DNA of 64,000 nucleotides from Microbacterium sp. NC79 (GTDB taxonomy: Bacteria; Actinomycetota; Actinomycetes; Actinomycetales; Microbacteriaceae): the NCBI RefSeq assembly GCF_019061125.1, contig NZ_JAHQYI010000003.1, forward strand, positions 62,001 through 126,000, written 5' to 3'. Shown piece by piece: positions 7,966 to 18,702 of this stretch (position 1 is its first letter; every line of letters begins with the position of its first letter). Below the pieces are notes generated by a model, which saw nothing but the letters and a program-made list of their open reading frames with translations, did no database searches and had not been told where the DNA came from. The position numbers and the translations under genes were made by a program.

Positions 7966-8853
7966 ATGGAACTCCGGCAGATGCGCTACTTCCTCGCGGT
8001 TCTCGACGAGGGCGGAATAACCCGCGCTGCTCGTGAGCTATATATCTCCCAGCCATCGCTCTCCCAGGCAATCCGCACTATCGAGAGTCAGTTCCAGACG
8101 ACGCTGTTTGATCGAGTGGGACGCGAGCTGCGTCCCACTCCGGAGGGCCTCGCCCTTGCGGAATCGGTTCGAGGCGTCCTCGCGCTCGTCGACGATGCCA
8201 CCGAGCGAGTGCGCGAAGTGGTTGAGCTGGAAACGGGCCGTCTGACCATCGCCGCCTCGTCGACGCTTGCCATCGATCCGCTCGTCGGATTGGTCACGGA
8301 GTTTCTTGCGCGCCATCCCAAAATGTCGGTGCATATCGAAGATGTCGGAACCACCGCACACGCAGTAGCACTCGTACGGTCCGGGGTTGCGGATGCCGGC
8401 TTCGTGGAAATGCCCGTAACGGAGTCATCCATTATCACCGGACGCTTTGCCACCGAAGAGCTGAAGCTTGCTGGGCATGTTCGTGAGCTCGAGGGTTATG
8501 TGAACAAGGTGCCCGCCGCGGCACTGGCAAAAATTCCGATGGGTATCGTGTCACGTGACGAAGGCGGCCACACGCCGAGCCTGCGAAAGATCGCCGGTCT
8601 GGTCGGTGAGGTCCGTGCCGCGTGCGCGGATCGCGAATTCCTGTGGGATCTCGTGCGCGAAGGCGCCGTTGCGACGTTCATCCCGGAAAATGTGGCGCGG
8701 ATCATGCTACCGACCACGCCAACGTATAGCCTCGATCCCCCGGTCATGCGTGATATCGGCGTGATTTACCGCGATGGCACCCCATCGCCGGCAACGGACG
8801 CATTCTTGTCTCTCGCATTCAGTGCAGCCCGAATGAATTCAAAGAACGCCTGA
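7966..8853 (+). CDS. LysR-family transcriptional regulator
   Basis: A 295-residue LysR regulator. The N-terminal winged helix begins MELRQMRYFLAVLDEGG, with ITRAARELYISQPSLSQAI as the recognition helix region and LFDRVGRELRPTPEG after it; the effector-binding domain follows. It is divergent from the leftward block that starts at 7842, which suggests it controls degradation genes in response to a pathway intermediate (inference). Its 3' end overlaps the convergent LysR gene by 88 bp. No ligand can be assigned. Confidence 0.92.
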   Translation: MELRQMRYFLAVLDEGGITRAARELYISQPSLSQAIRTIESQFQTTLFDRVGRELRPTPEGLALAESVRGVLALVDDATERVREVVELETGRLTIAASSTLAIDPLVGLVTEFLARHPKMSVHIEDVGTTAHAVALVRSGVADAGFVEMPVTESSIITGRFATEELKLAGHVRELEGYVNKVPAAALAKIPMGIVSRDEGGHTPSLRKIAGLVGEVRAACADREFLWDLVREGAVATFIPENVARIMLPTTPTYSLDPPVMRDIGVIYRDGTPSPATDAFLSLAFSAARMNSKNA

Positions 8854-9719
8854 GCCACGGCCGAGACACCCACGTCACTGTAGACCATCCCCAGTTGGCG
8901 GGCAGCGGGAGGCTCCAAACGCCTGCTACTAATACCCGCTTGACGGCCACGCTCTGCCAGCGTCGCACGCATATAGGTTGAGCCGACCCCGGCGGCGACG
9001 AGCGCATAGCGTGTTTCCCGTTTACTGGCGATAACGGGTGGCAACGCTGGTTGTCCGACGGCGGATATCGGTCCGGCGAACATGGAGTCACCGTGGTCAG
9101 ATTGTGGCGCGAGCACGCGCCTGAGCGCCGGGTCACCTGACCAGGACAGGGGCGCGTCGTCGGGCTCGACTTCGGCATCGACCGGAAGAGCAAAAACGAT
9201 CTCAGACGTTCCCACCTCAAGCACACGGAGCGGACTGTGCGGGTGACTTAGAAGCGGATCCGCCCGGAGCGGAAGCTCGGTAAATACCGCATCGGACAAC
9301 CGTTCGTCGAGCGCCGCGATAATGTCGGCATCGTTTGCCAAATGGCGCGCGTTGAGCGTGACTTTGGGGTGACTCTTCAGGAAGCCGGCCAACAAGCGCG
9401 GAACAGTTCCGGTCATCGCGCCTGCGGTGATCGACAAGTCGAGTCGTCCTGCGAGCACGCGCCCACGATTGATGAGAGTGTCTCTGGTCGCGGCCGAAGC
9501 TCGCAAGATACGTCTCGCCGGGCCCACAAGTGCGTGACCAGCACTTGTCAAGACCATGCCTCGCCCCACACGGGAAAAGAGCGGGGTTTTCATCTCATGC
9601 TCGAGCGATTGCAGCGCCTGAGAAATCGTGGGCTGCGTGACACCCAGCGATGCGGCGCCAGCAGAAATACTGCCGTGTCCTGCGACGGCCGTGAAGTACC
9701 GAAGTTGCTGAAGATCCAT
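8766..9719 (-). CDS. LysR-family transcriptional regulator
   Basis: A 317-residue LysR regulator beginning MDLQQLRYFTAVAGHG, with GVTQPTISQALQSLE as the recognition helix. The GMVLTSAG stretch after the helix-turn-helix is typical. It is convergent with the preceding LysR gene, with both coding ends overlapping by 88 bp, and it is read in the same direction as the acyl-CoA dehydrogenase gene 43 bp upstream. That spacing allows it to be the last gene of the right catabolic block. The two LysR proteins share only the general family pattern, so they are not a recent duplication. Confidence 0.92.
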   Translation of the reverse strand: MDLQQLRYFTAVAGHGSISAGAASLGVTQPTISQALQSLEHEMKTPLFSRVGRGMVLTSAGHALVGPARRILRASAATRDTLINRGRVLAGRLDLSITAGAMTGTVPRLLAGFLKSHPKVTLNARHLANDADIIAALDERLSDAVFTELPLRADPLLSHPHSPLRVLEVGTSEIVFALPVDAEVEPDDAPLSWSGDPALRRVLAPQSDHGDSMFAGPISAVGQPALPPVIASKRETRYALVAAGVGSTYMRATLAERGRQAGISSRRLEPPAARQLGMVYSDVGVSAVAQAFFEFIRAALNARDKNASVAGDGVPSR

Positions 9720-9762
9720 GCTTCTTCTCTGAAGTGGTCGGGTACTTCGAGGCTACCTCAAG

Positions 9763-10917
9763 TCACAGCCCCAGCGACTTCGCGATGATCCCCCGCTGCA
9801 CTTCGTTCGTACCTCCGTAGATCCGGCTAATTCGAGCATCGGTGTACATGCGGCCAATACGGTACTCGGTCATAAATCCGTAGCCGCCATGAAGCTGCAG
9901 ACAAATATCGATGACCTTGCTTTGTAGCTCGGTGCAGAAGACCTTTGCCATCGAAGCCTCGGCCGCCGTCAACTCTCCGCGGGCATGCTTGCGCATGCTT
10001 TCATCGACTAGAGCGCGTCCCGCCGCAATTTCCAGGCGGCACGAGGCGAGCTGAAACTTGGTGTTCTGGAACGAACTGATGGGCGTGCCAAAGGCCTTGC
10101 GCTGTTTGACGTAGTCGACGGTGATTCGCAGCGCCGTCTCGGCAGCAACCTGGGCACCGAGAGCAATTCCCATACGTTCTTGAACAAGGTTCTGCGCGAG
10201 GTAAGAAAACGCCTTGCCTTCTTCGCCCAGCATTTCGTCAGCGGTCAGCTCAACGTTGTCGAAGAATAGTTCCGCGGTGTCGTTCGCCTTCAGACCAATC
10301 TTCTCGAGGTTCCGCCCCTTCGCGAATCCGGGCTTCGTCACGTCAACGACGAACAACGACAGTCCGTCACGGCGATTCTCATGATCGCTTGTGCGTGCCA
10401 CAACGACGACGACGTCCGCGTTGATACCGCCGGTAATGAAGGTCTTCGCTCCGTTGAGCACCCACTTGTCACCAACACGGTGTGCTCGAGTGGCCATCCC
10501 GGCGAGATCAGACCCGGTTTCCGGTTCGCTCATCGCGATCGAACCCATCAGCTCACCAGAGACCATCTTGGGTAGCCAGCGCTGCTTCTGCGCCTCGGTT
10601 CCCGACTTCAAGAAGTAGGGGATGACCAGGTTCACATGGGTCTGCGCGCCGCCGAGTCCAACGCCAGCGCGTGAACATTCCTCAACCCACACCGACGTGT
10701 AGAGGAAGACCTCATCGCCCAACCCGGAGCCGCCGTATTCCTCCGGTACTCGGAGTCCGAAGTAGCCGAGATCACCAATCTTGCGGTAGAACTCATGCGG
10801 CACGAGTCCCGCTCTTTCCCATTCACTGAAGTGAGGAACGACCTCACGCTCGAGAAAAGACCGGATGAGTGCGCGGAACTCGTCGTGTTCTGGCTGGTAG
10901 ATGGTCGATTGCGTCAT
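9763..10917 (-). CDS. Acyl-CoA dehydrogenase (LCAD/IVD-like active-site layout)
   Basis: A full-length acyl-CoA dehydrogenase of 384 residues. SEPETGSDLAGMAT, the FITGG stretch and the QLHGGYGFM and RISRIYGGTNEVQR C-terminal motifs are all visible. In medium-chain enzymes the catalytic Glu sits in IYEGT; here that place is Gly (IYGGT). The helix stretch LVQERMGIA supplies a Glu where long-chain and isovaleryl-CoA dehydrogenases keep theirs (family knowledge), so the enzyme should be active with a relocated base. It follows the AMACR-like gene by 10 bp, consistent with action on branched acyl-CoA. Confidence 0.93.
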   Translation of the reverse strand: MTQSTIYQPEHDEFRALIRSFLEREVVPHFSEWERAGLVPHEFYRKIGDLGYFGLRVPEEYGGSGLGDEVFLYTSVWVEECSRAGVGLGGAQTHVNLVIPYFLKSGTEAQKQRWLPKMVSGELMGSIAMSEPETGSDLAGMATRAHRVGDKWVLNGAKTFITGGINADVVVVVARTSDHENRRDGLSLFVVDVTKPGFAKGRNLEKIGLKANDTAELFFDNVELTADEMLGEEGKAFSYLAQNLVQERMGIALGAQVAAETALRITVDYVKQRKAFGTPISSFQNTKFQLASCRLEIAAGRALVDESMRKHARGELTAAEASMAKVFCTELQSKVIDICLQLHGGYGFMTEYRIGRMYTDARISRIYGGTNEVQRGIIAKSLGL

Positions 10918-10927
10918 TGCGTTCTCC

Positions 10928-11965
10928 TCAGGTCGTGCTCGTCAGCACGGGAAGTGCGGTAAATCGGTTGGCAGCCAGCGGCTGGAACCCTCCGGGGATT
11001 TCCGAGAAGGTGCCGCGGGCAGCGTTGTGGGGGTGAGTGGGCGCTTCCGCAAGGGAGAGCACGGGCGTCACGCAAGCGTCAACGCCGGCGAAACGCTCCT
11101 CCCACTCGTCGCGGGAGGCTGTCGCGAAAGCCTTTCCGAAGAGTTCTGCCTGCAGGGCCCAGGTCGAGCGATCGGTTTGCGCACTCACACTGAGCTGGCC
11201 GCTCAGTCCCAGCACTCGCACCAGCTCGGCATAAAACTGCGGCTCAATCGCACCGACGGCGATAAATTTTCCGTCAGCGCACTCATACGTTCGGTAATAG
11301 GGCGAACCGCCGTCAAGGATGTTGTCCCCTCGCTCGCTATCCCAACGTCCGTTGGCCACGAATCCGTAGATCATGCTGGTGAGGGTGGCAGCACCGTCAA
11401 CCATCGCGGTGTCCACGACCTCGCCTATTCCGGTGCGTGCGACACGGAGGATGGCCGCGGTGACCCCCAGGGCCAGCATCAATCCGCCACCGCCGAAGTC
11501 AGCAACGAGGTTCAGCGGAACCGTCGGGGCGGAATCAGCGGGGCCGATCGCACCGAGCGCTCCGGACAGGGCGATGTAGTTGATGTCATGCCCGGCGCGG
11601 TCTGCCAGTGGACCGCTACGCCCGAAGCCGGTGATTCGACCGACAACCGCCGCGCGGTTAAGGGAAGCGATGTGGTCAGGTCCGAACCCGAGGCGTTCAG
11701 CAACGCCCGGACGGAAGCCTTCAATGACGACGTCTGCACCTGCCACCAGTTCACGTACGCGAGCGGTGTCCGCTGAGCTTTTCAGGTCGGCGTTGAATAC
11801 AGTTTTTCCGCGATCCAAAGTGGGGTGAAGCACTTTGCCTGGCCGCGCGACAACCGTCACTGTGGCGCCCAGCTGTTGCAGGATCATCCCCGTGAAGGGA
11901 GCCGGTCCAATTCCACCAAGCTCAACAACCTGCGTGCCCGCGAGTGGGCCTACGTTGCTGTCCAT
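10928..11965 (-). CDS. CaiB/BaiF family, alpha-methylacyl-CoA racemase-like
   Basis: A 345-residue type III CoA-transferase-fold protein. GADVVIEGFRPGVAERLGFG and the catalytic-Asp motif AGHDINYIALSG match alpha-methylacyl-CoA racemases (about 360 residues) better than formyl-CoA transferases. Such racemases convert 2R- to 2S-methylacyl-CoA before dehydrogenation of branched chains, as in sterol side chains or pristanic acid. That is the strongest single hint that this cluster degrades a methyl-branched substrate (inference). Its start overlaps the upstream crotonase stop by 16 bp, and an acyl-CoA dehydrogenase follows within 10 bp. Confidence 0.88.
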   Translation of the reverse strand: MDSNVGPLAGTQVVELGGIGPAPFTGMILQQLGATVTVVARPGKVLHPTLDRGKTVFNADLKSSADTARVRELVAGADVVIEGFRPGVAERLGFGPDHIASLNRAAVVGRITGFGRSGPLADRAGHDINYIALSGALGAIGPADSAPTVPLNLVADFGGGGLMLALGVTAAILRVARTGIGEVVDTAMVDGAATLTSMIYGFVANGRWDSERGDNILDGGSPYYRTYECADGKFIAVGAIEPQFYAELVRVLGLSGQLSVSAQTDRSTWALQAELFGKAFATASRDEWEERFAGVDACVTPVLSLAEAPTHPHNAARGTFSEIPGGFQPLAANRFTALPVLTSTT

Positions 11966-12714
11966 ACCGGCTCCCGCTTCTCTGCGAAAGCGCTCGCGCC
12001 TTCTTTCGCGTCGTTGGATTCAAAGACGTGATCAATGAGCGGGCGCTGCAATACAAATCGATGCTGTGCGGGCCAGTTTGGCGCCTGGGTGAAGACGTCC
12101 TTGCTTGCTTGCACCGCCAGCGGACCGTTCGCGGCGATGGCGGCGGCGAGCTCGTGAGCGGCAGCGAGAGCACCACCCTCCTCAGCAAGCCGGTTCACAA
12201 GACCGACCTCGTACGCACGCTCGGCAGCGATCGGGTCGCCCGTGAGGATCACTTCGAGCGCGACCTGACGAGGAATGCGATCCGCAAGACGGAACAGCCC
12301 GCCGGCGGCGGCCGCCAGCCCGCGCTTCACTTCCGGCAGGCCGAAACGTGCCGTGCGTGCTGCAACGATCAAGTCGCACGCGAGCACAAGTTCGCATCCT
12401 CCCGCGAGCGCCCAGCCTTCCACAGCCGCGATGATCGGCTTCTTTGGGGGCGTCTGCGTCATGCCTCCGAGGCCACGACCGGGGATACTCGGGCGTTCGC
12501 CGCGCAAGAAGCCTTTAAGGTCCATGCCGGCACAGAAGGCGCCGCCCGATCCGGTGAGAACAGCCACCGACAGCGTAGGGTCGGCGTCAAGCTCGTCCAG
12601 CGCTGCCGCCATGCGCTCCGACATCGACTTCGTGAGGGCATTTCGTGCCTCGGGACGGTTCATCGTGATGGTCATGACGCGACCCTCACGCTCGACCAGT
12701 ACCTCTTCTGTCAT
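11950..12714 (-). CDS. Enoyl-CoA hydratase (canonical crotonase)
   Basis: A 254-residue crotonase. MNRPEARNALT near the N-terminus, CAGMDLKGF (oxyanion hole) and FGLPEVKRGLAAAAGG are visible. It retains the Glu in LPEV and a second acidic residue in ALEVILTG, the pair used for syn-hydration of 2-enoyl-CoA. That separates it from the two PaaG-type crotonases of the cluster. It lies 13 bp after the flavoprotein gene and overlaps the AMACR-like gene. A GGGAACAGG stretch precedes the ATG. Confidence 0.9.
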   Translation of the reverse strand: MTEEVLVEREGRVMTITMNRPEARNALTKSMSERMAAALDELDADPTLSVAVLTGSGGAFCAGMDLKGFLRGERPSIPGRGLGGMTQTPPKKPIIAAVEGWALAGGCELVLACDLIVAARTARFGLPEVKRGLAAAAGGLFRLADRIPRQVALEVILTGDPIAAERAYEVGLVNRLAEEGGALAAAHELAAAIAANGPLAVQASKDVFTQAPNWPAQHRFVLQRPLIDHVFESNDAKEGASAFAEKREPVWTAT

Positions 12715-12727
12715 GTCCTGTTCCCTT

Positions 12728-14507
<1,780 letters not shown>

Positions 14508-14511
<4 letters not shown>

Positions 14512-15671
14512 GCCAATCGCTCCAAGATCGTGGCATTCGCCATGCCTCCCCCTTCACACATGGACTGCAGCCCGTACCGATGGCCGTTGTTGACCATGCG
14601 GTGAATCAGAGTCGTCATGAGACGTGCCCCAGATCCGCCGAGTGGATGCCCCAGAGCGATTGCGCCGCCGTCAGGGTTCGTGCGTCGGGGGTCGGCACCT
14701 GTGTCGCGGAGCCAGGCGCCAACGACGCTTGCAAACGCTTCGTTGATCTCGAACGACTCCATGTCAGAGATCGAAAGGGAGGCCCTCTCAAGGGCGCGCT
14801 GGGTTGCTGGAATCGGACCCGTCAGCATGGTCCGGGGGTCAACCCCCACGGCGACGGATGTGTGAATGCGGACGATCGGCTTGAGCCCAAGACGAGCCGC
14901 GTTTTCCGAAGTCGTCACCAATAGCGCGGCGGCACCATCTGACATCTGCGATGAGTTGCCCGCCGTGTGAAATCCATCGTCACCAAATGCGGGTGCGAGC
15001 GACGCCAAACCTTCCGCCGACGTCGTTCGGCGAATACCTTGGTCATGGCGGACGGTGACGCTATTGCCATCGGAGTCGACTCCATCAATTGCAACGATCT
15101 GTCCATCGAATCGACCTTCGTCGGTGGCCGAGGCCGCACGCTCGTGCGATTCGTATGCCAGTTCATCAAGTTCGGTGCGAGATATGTTCCAACGACGAGC
15201 AATTTCGTCCGCACCGTGGCCCTGACTGAACCGTTTAACCCCGTAACGCTCTTCCACATATGGGCCCAGCGGGCTGGCAGCATCCATGCGTGCGGACCCC
15301 ATCGGTACCCGGCTCATCGACTCGACCCCACCTGCAACAACGACATCGCGGAGTCCAGCCATGACGAGCGCCGCAGCGAACTCGACAGATTGCTGGGAGG
15401 ATCCGCACTGACGGTCGACCGTCGTTCCCGGAACCTGTTCCGGAAAGCCCGCTCCAAGGATGGCCGTGCGGGCAATGTTGCCCGCTTGCTCTCCCGCTTG
15501 GGATACGCATCCCCAGACCACGTCGTCAATGATGCTCGGATCAATCCCGGTACGCGAGACCAGCGCCCGGAGGACGTCGGAAGACAGCGAGGCTGGGTGT
15601 GTTTCCCGTAATGCTCCACGCACCTTGCCTACCGGTGTGCGCACTGCTTCGACGATGACTGCGTCCCGCAT
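14508..15671 (-). CDS. Acetyl-CoA C-acyltransferase (thiolase)
   Basis: A 387-residue classical thiolase for the final cleavage step. The nucleophilic Cys is in DRQCGSSQQ near residue 87-95. The His is in ALGHPLGGSG, and the second Cys is in MCEGGGMAN close to the C-terminus. EINEAFA is also present. All catalytic residues are intact, in contrast to the thiolase-fold gene at 3495. It is the first gene of the right block, with 244 bp of upstream DNA shared with a divergent binding-protein gene. The length and motif set resemble FadA5/FadA6-type actinobacterial thiolases, but that assignment would need a tree. Confidence 0.93.
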
Positions 15672-15915
15672 TTTTGTCTCCGTTCACGATGATCTGCTGA
15701 GTTGATTCAATGATCGAAATAGCCCCACGACAATGAGCATTTCCCAAAGGGCGAAGAAAGGGTCTCCTATTTGAGTCTGATAAACACCTGATCAAATGGA
15801 TTAAATCAGTTGCGGCGGCGACGTCGCGCAACGATTTCTCGTCATTGACACGCCCGGGAACCACGGCGAACCTAGCCATACCGGTCAATGACGACCCTCA
15901 ACGAAAAGAGAACCC
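15672..15915. promoter_or_regulatory. AT-rich divergent promoter region with repeat CTGAT...ATCAG
   Basis: 244 bp between the divergent thiolase and binding-protein genes. It is clearly more AT-rich than its surroundings around 15770-15810 and contains TGATCAAATGGATTAAATCA near 15791-15810 flanked by an imperfect CTGAT/ATCAG inverted pair. That has the size of a TetR- or LysR-type operator, but no TetR gene is in the window. Transcription of the right catabolic block most likely starts here (inference). Confidence 0.45.
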
Positions 15916-17013
15916 ATGCGAGTCAAACCCCGAGGCCTAGCAGTACTGGGCCTCTTCGCCCTTGTCGCTACCGCCGCCGCCTGCAGCGGCCCAGCCACCC
16001 CCGCACCTGAGACGGAAAAGCCGGCTGCGTCCGGGGCTCCATCGGAGGCACCCGCCGATGCCTGCGCAACCCCCGCGAACGGTGAGGAGATCGTCCTGAC
16101 GGTCAGTAACCCGATCGAGGGCTTTGCTCCGCTGATCATTGCCATGGAGTCAGGCGCGTTCGAAGAAGCCGGACTCAACGTCACCGTGGAAAAGATATCC
16201 GCCGCAGACTCCCTCGCGCAGATCGGCCAGGGCCGATTCGACGGCCAACTCACCTCATATGGCGCCGGAAACTTCAACGTGGTCGCCAGCGGCATCGAAA
16301 TGAAGTGGATCGCTCCGTTCTACGAGCTTCCCTTGGACACGGACAAGCCACTGCCGGGCTACTGGGCGAACACGAAATACGTCGGAACCGCCGATGACGC
16401 CGATCTCACTGGCCTCGAAGGTCAAACGATCGGATCCCCAACCGGCGGAACTGGTGCCGGTGGACTCGTGCTCGCACAGGCCCTGGAAGACGATGGCCTC
16501 ACCCTGGATGCCATCACGTTCACAACAATCTCCGGTGCAGACGCACTCGTGGCACTCGAGAATGACGCCGTGGCCGGTACCTGGCTGTCGGCACCATTCA
16601 CCGAAACCGCCGCAAAGAACCCGAACCTCCGCCTTGCCGCGACCTATCAGCCCGGGCTGAATGGTTCCGGAATCATCGTCGGATCGAAGCTCCTTGACCG
16701 TCCCGACGTACTGGTGAAGTTCCTCCAGGTTCTCGCGGAAACCAATGAAGCGTACCTGCAGGGCGACTACCACAAGAACGCGGACACCCTGGAGTATCTC
16801 GCCACCGGGCTCGACCAGGAGGCTGACACCATCGCGAACGGCGTGCCCCTGATCTTCGACGCCACGCTCGACATGTCGGACGCCGTTGCGTATCTGGAAA
16901 ACCTACAGAACTTCTTGCGTTCGCAGGGGGCACTGGACTACGCCGAAAACGTGCCAGCCAGCGAGCTGATGTCAACGGAGTTTGCCGAACAAGCAGCCTC
17001 CTGTCTGAAATAA
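15916..17013 (+). CDS. ABC transporter substrate-binding lipoprotein, NMT1/SsuA-like
   Basis: A 365-residue exported lipoprotein. The signal peptide ends in a lipobox around residues 20-24 (ATAAAC), followed by a Pro/Ala/Glu-rich linker. The mature part shows the two-lobe pattern of nitrate/taurine/thiamine-precursor-type binding proteins (GFAPLIIAMESGAFEEAGL; GQTIGSPTGGTGAGG). No permease or ATPase gene is near, so it is an orphan. Divergence from the catabolic block suggests it may capture a substrate of that pathway and use a transporter encoded elsewhere (inference). A clear terminator follows. Confidence 0.88.
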   Translation: MRVKPRGLAVLGLFALVATAAACSGPATPAPETEKPAASGAPSEAPADACATPANGEEIVLTVSNPIEGFAPLIIAMESGAFEEAGLNVTVEKISAADSLAQIGQGRFDGQLTSYGAGNFNVVASGIEMKWIAPFYELPLDTDKPLPGYWANTKYVGTADDADLTGLEGQTIGSPTGGTGAGGLVLAQALEDDGLTLDAITFTTISGADALVALENDAVAGTWLSAPFTETAAKNPNLRLAATYQPGLNGSGIIVGSKLLDRPDVLVKFLQVLAETNEAYLQGDYHKNADTLEYLATGLDQEADTIANGVPLIFDATLDMSDAVAYLENLQNFLRSQGALDYAENVPASELMSTEFAEQAASCLK

Positions 17014-17051
17014 CGCACGCCGGGCCACCCAACACGTCAGCCCACCTGTAA

Positions 17052-17093
17052 CCGGGGTTCGGGACCATTCACGGTTCCGAACCCCGGTCTTTT
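17052..17093 (+). terminator. Rho-independent terminator after the binding-protein gene
   Basis: An 11-bp perfect GC-rich stem (17052-17062 with 17077-17087) around a 14-base loop, followed by TCTTTT. Confidence 0.85.
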
Positions 17094-17408
17094 CGTGTTG
17101 ATGGTTGCGGTAATGGCGGTTGTCGCAATCGCGTTCGCGGGTCACCCGCAACGAACTCGCATGAAACATATCAACCAACTTCAGACGGCCTTGTTTCTGC
17201 GCCACGGTTCGGCTTGAATCAACAGCCTTGCGCGATCTTGGCTAGTCTGTCCTCTCGCTTAGAAGGCGAACGGACCCTGACCACAGAAGACTTCGCGAAG
17301 GCTCGTCGTGACTCGGATTCCGAAGAACGACTACCCACGTCGTCACCGGTCGCGAAGCAAGATGCAACCGCCAACCAAGCGCGGGGACGACCTCGTTGCT
17401 CGACGCTC

Positions 17409-17627
17409 ATTGGGCAGGGAGTCGGAACCACCCTCATGCGCCACGCGCTCACCCTGCCCTACGACGAATTCGTGTTGCGCGGCATCAAAAACAACAACCT
17501 CGCGGCGCTCGGCCTCTACCGCAAACTCGGCTTTCGAGAAATCTCGCGGCGACCGGTGCGCTTTGCCAAGCGAGCCGGCTTCGAGTCCTACGTTTCGATG
17601 AGCCTCAGCCGCGGCGACGCGCACTGA
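17409..17627 (+). pseudogene. GNAT N-acetyltransferase remnant (C-terminal part only)
   Basis: About 72 residues show the second half of a GNAT domain: the acetyl-CoA pyrophosphate loop GQGVGTTLM, then NNLAALGLYRKLGF and a closing strand. The first half of the domain, about 70-80 residues, is missing. An open frame reaches back to 17214, but its Ser/Arg/Asp-rich translation does not look like a GNAT N-terminus. I read this as a truncated pseudogene rather than a fused protein, because a lone C-terminal half cannot fold as a complete acetyltransferase. It lies between a terminator and a convergent LysR gene. Confidence 0.65.
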
Positions 17628-17673
17628 GTTTGAGAGACAAACCGCTACAACACCTGCCGCGTGGCGAAGTTCA

Positions 17674-18579
17674 TCACGATGAAGACTCAGCGACCACCTG
17701 CAAGAAGTCCCGCACGAGGGGCGGCGGGGTCTTGCCGAGCCAAATCGCCGTGAGGGGGCGACGGATCGTGAAACCATCAACGGCGACAGTGACCAACCGG
17801 CCCGCCACCACATCGTCGCGCACCGCCAGCGAACTGAGCGCCGCCGGACCCACACCCGCCATCACGGCACTACGAACCGCCAGCGTCGTCGATGCGGTGA
17901 GTGCAGGTTCCGCGTGCATCTGGAGTCCACGAGCTTCCAGTGCCGCCTCGAGGGCGCGTCGGGTTCCGCTACCGCTTTCACGGACAACGAGCGGTGTCTC
18001 GGTGAGTTCGGTCAGTGCGACAGCACCGGCGCGATCCCACGGGTGGTCGCGCGCGACGACGATCTCCACGGTGTCCGTACCGACAACAACCGACCCGAGA
18101 TCATGGGGCACATCAGGCGTCTCGATGAATCCGAGTTCGACTTCGCCAGCACGCACGCGGGCAATGACATCCTGGCTATTCGTCGCCTGCAACTGAGCGA
18201 CCGCACCGTCGGCGCCGACGGTGCCACGCCAGGCCGCAATCCACCCCGGAACCAGATGCTCAGCAATCGTCAGGCTCGCCGCAATGCGCACCGCTGTCTT
18301 CCCCGCCGCGCGCAACGACGTCACCGCAGCGGCAAAAGAATCTGCCGCCCGCAGCACATCACCCGCCCACTCAACGATTAGAATTCCGGTCGGCGACAGC
18401 TGCGAACCCCGGGGCGAACGCGACAACAAACGTACATCCAGCTGGGTCTCAAGCGCCCGAATTCGCAGAGATACCGACTGTTGAGACACATTCAACCGCC
18501 GACTGGCCGCCGAGATACTCCCCTCTTCGGCAACCAACACGAGCGCACGCAGACCCGCAAGATCTGGTTCCGCGTTCAT
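17674..18579 (-). CDS. LysR-family regulator, YeiE-like
   Basis: A 301-residue LysR protein. The winged helix is GSISAASRRLNVSQQSVSLRI, with SRSPRGSQLSPTG after it. The effector domain includes TNSQDVIARVRAGEVELGFIE and a RESGSGTRRALE stretch as in CysB/Cbl/YeiE-type members. It is divergent from a yeiH-like transporter gene, the same arrangement as yeiE-yeiH in enterobacteria. It therefore probably controls that transporter in response to a sulfur compound (inference from context). An 8-bp inverted repeat in the shared upstream DNA could be its operator. Confidence 0.9.
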   Translation of the reverse strand: MNAEPDLAGLRALVLVAEEGSISAASRRLNVSQQSVSLRIRALETQLDVRLLSRSPRGSQLSPTGILIVEWAGDVLRAADSFAAAVTSLRAAGKTAVRIAASLTIAEHLVPGWIAAWRGTVGADGAVAQLQATNSQDVIARVRAGEVELGFIETPDVPHDLGSVVVGTDTVEIVVARDHPWDRAGAVALTELTETPLVVRESGSGTRRALEAALEARGLQMHAEPALTASTTLAVRSAVMAGVGPAALSSLAVRDDVVAGRLVTVAVDGFTIRRPLTAIWLGKTPPPLVRDFLQVVAESSS

Positions 18580-18603
18580 GCGCCCTCCACTTCGATCACC
18601 GCC

Positions 18604-18623
18604 GCGTCAGCCGACGCTGACGC
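18604..18623. promoter_or_regulatory. Palindrome in the LysR-yeiH divergent promoter
   Basis: GCGTCAGC, four bases, then GCTGACGC: a perfect 8-bp inverted repeat. It lies 25 bp upstream of the LysR start and 80 bp before the yeiH start. Position and size fit a regulator-binding site, most simply for the divergent LysR protein. Confidence 0.5.
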
Positions 18624-18702
18624 CACCTGCCACAAGGTTAGCTTGTACCCAGCCAAGGAGGTACCTCTACTGCGGACGAAGCCAGAAGCGGAGGATCGAA
18701 CC

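Noticed and set aside
7966-9719. LysR pair as a recent tandem duplication
   Set aside because: The two proteins differ in length, start and recognition helices and share only family-level residues.
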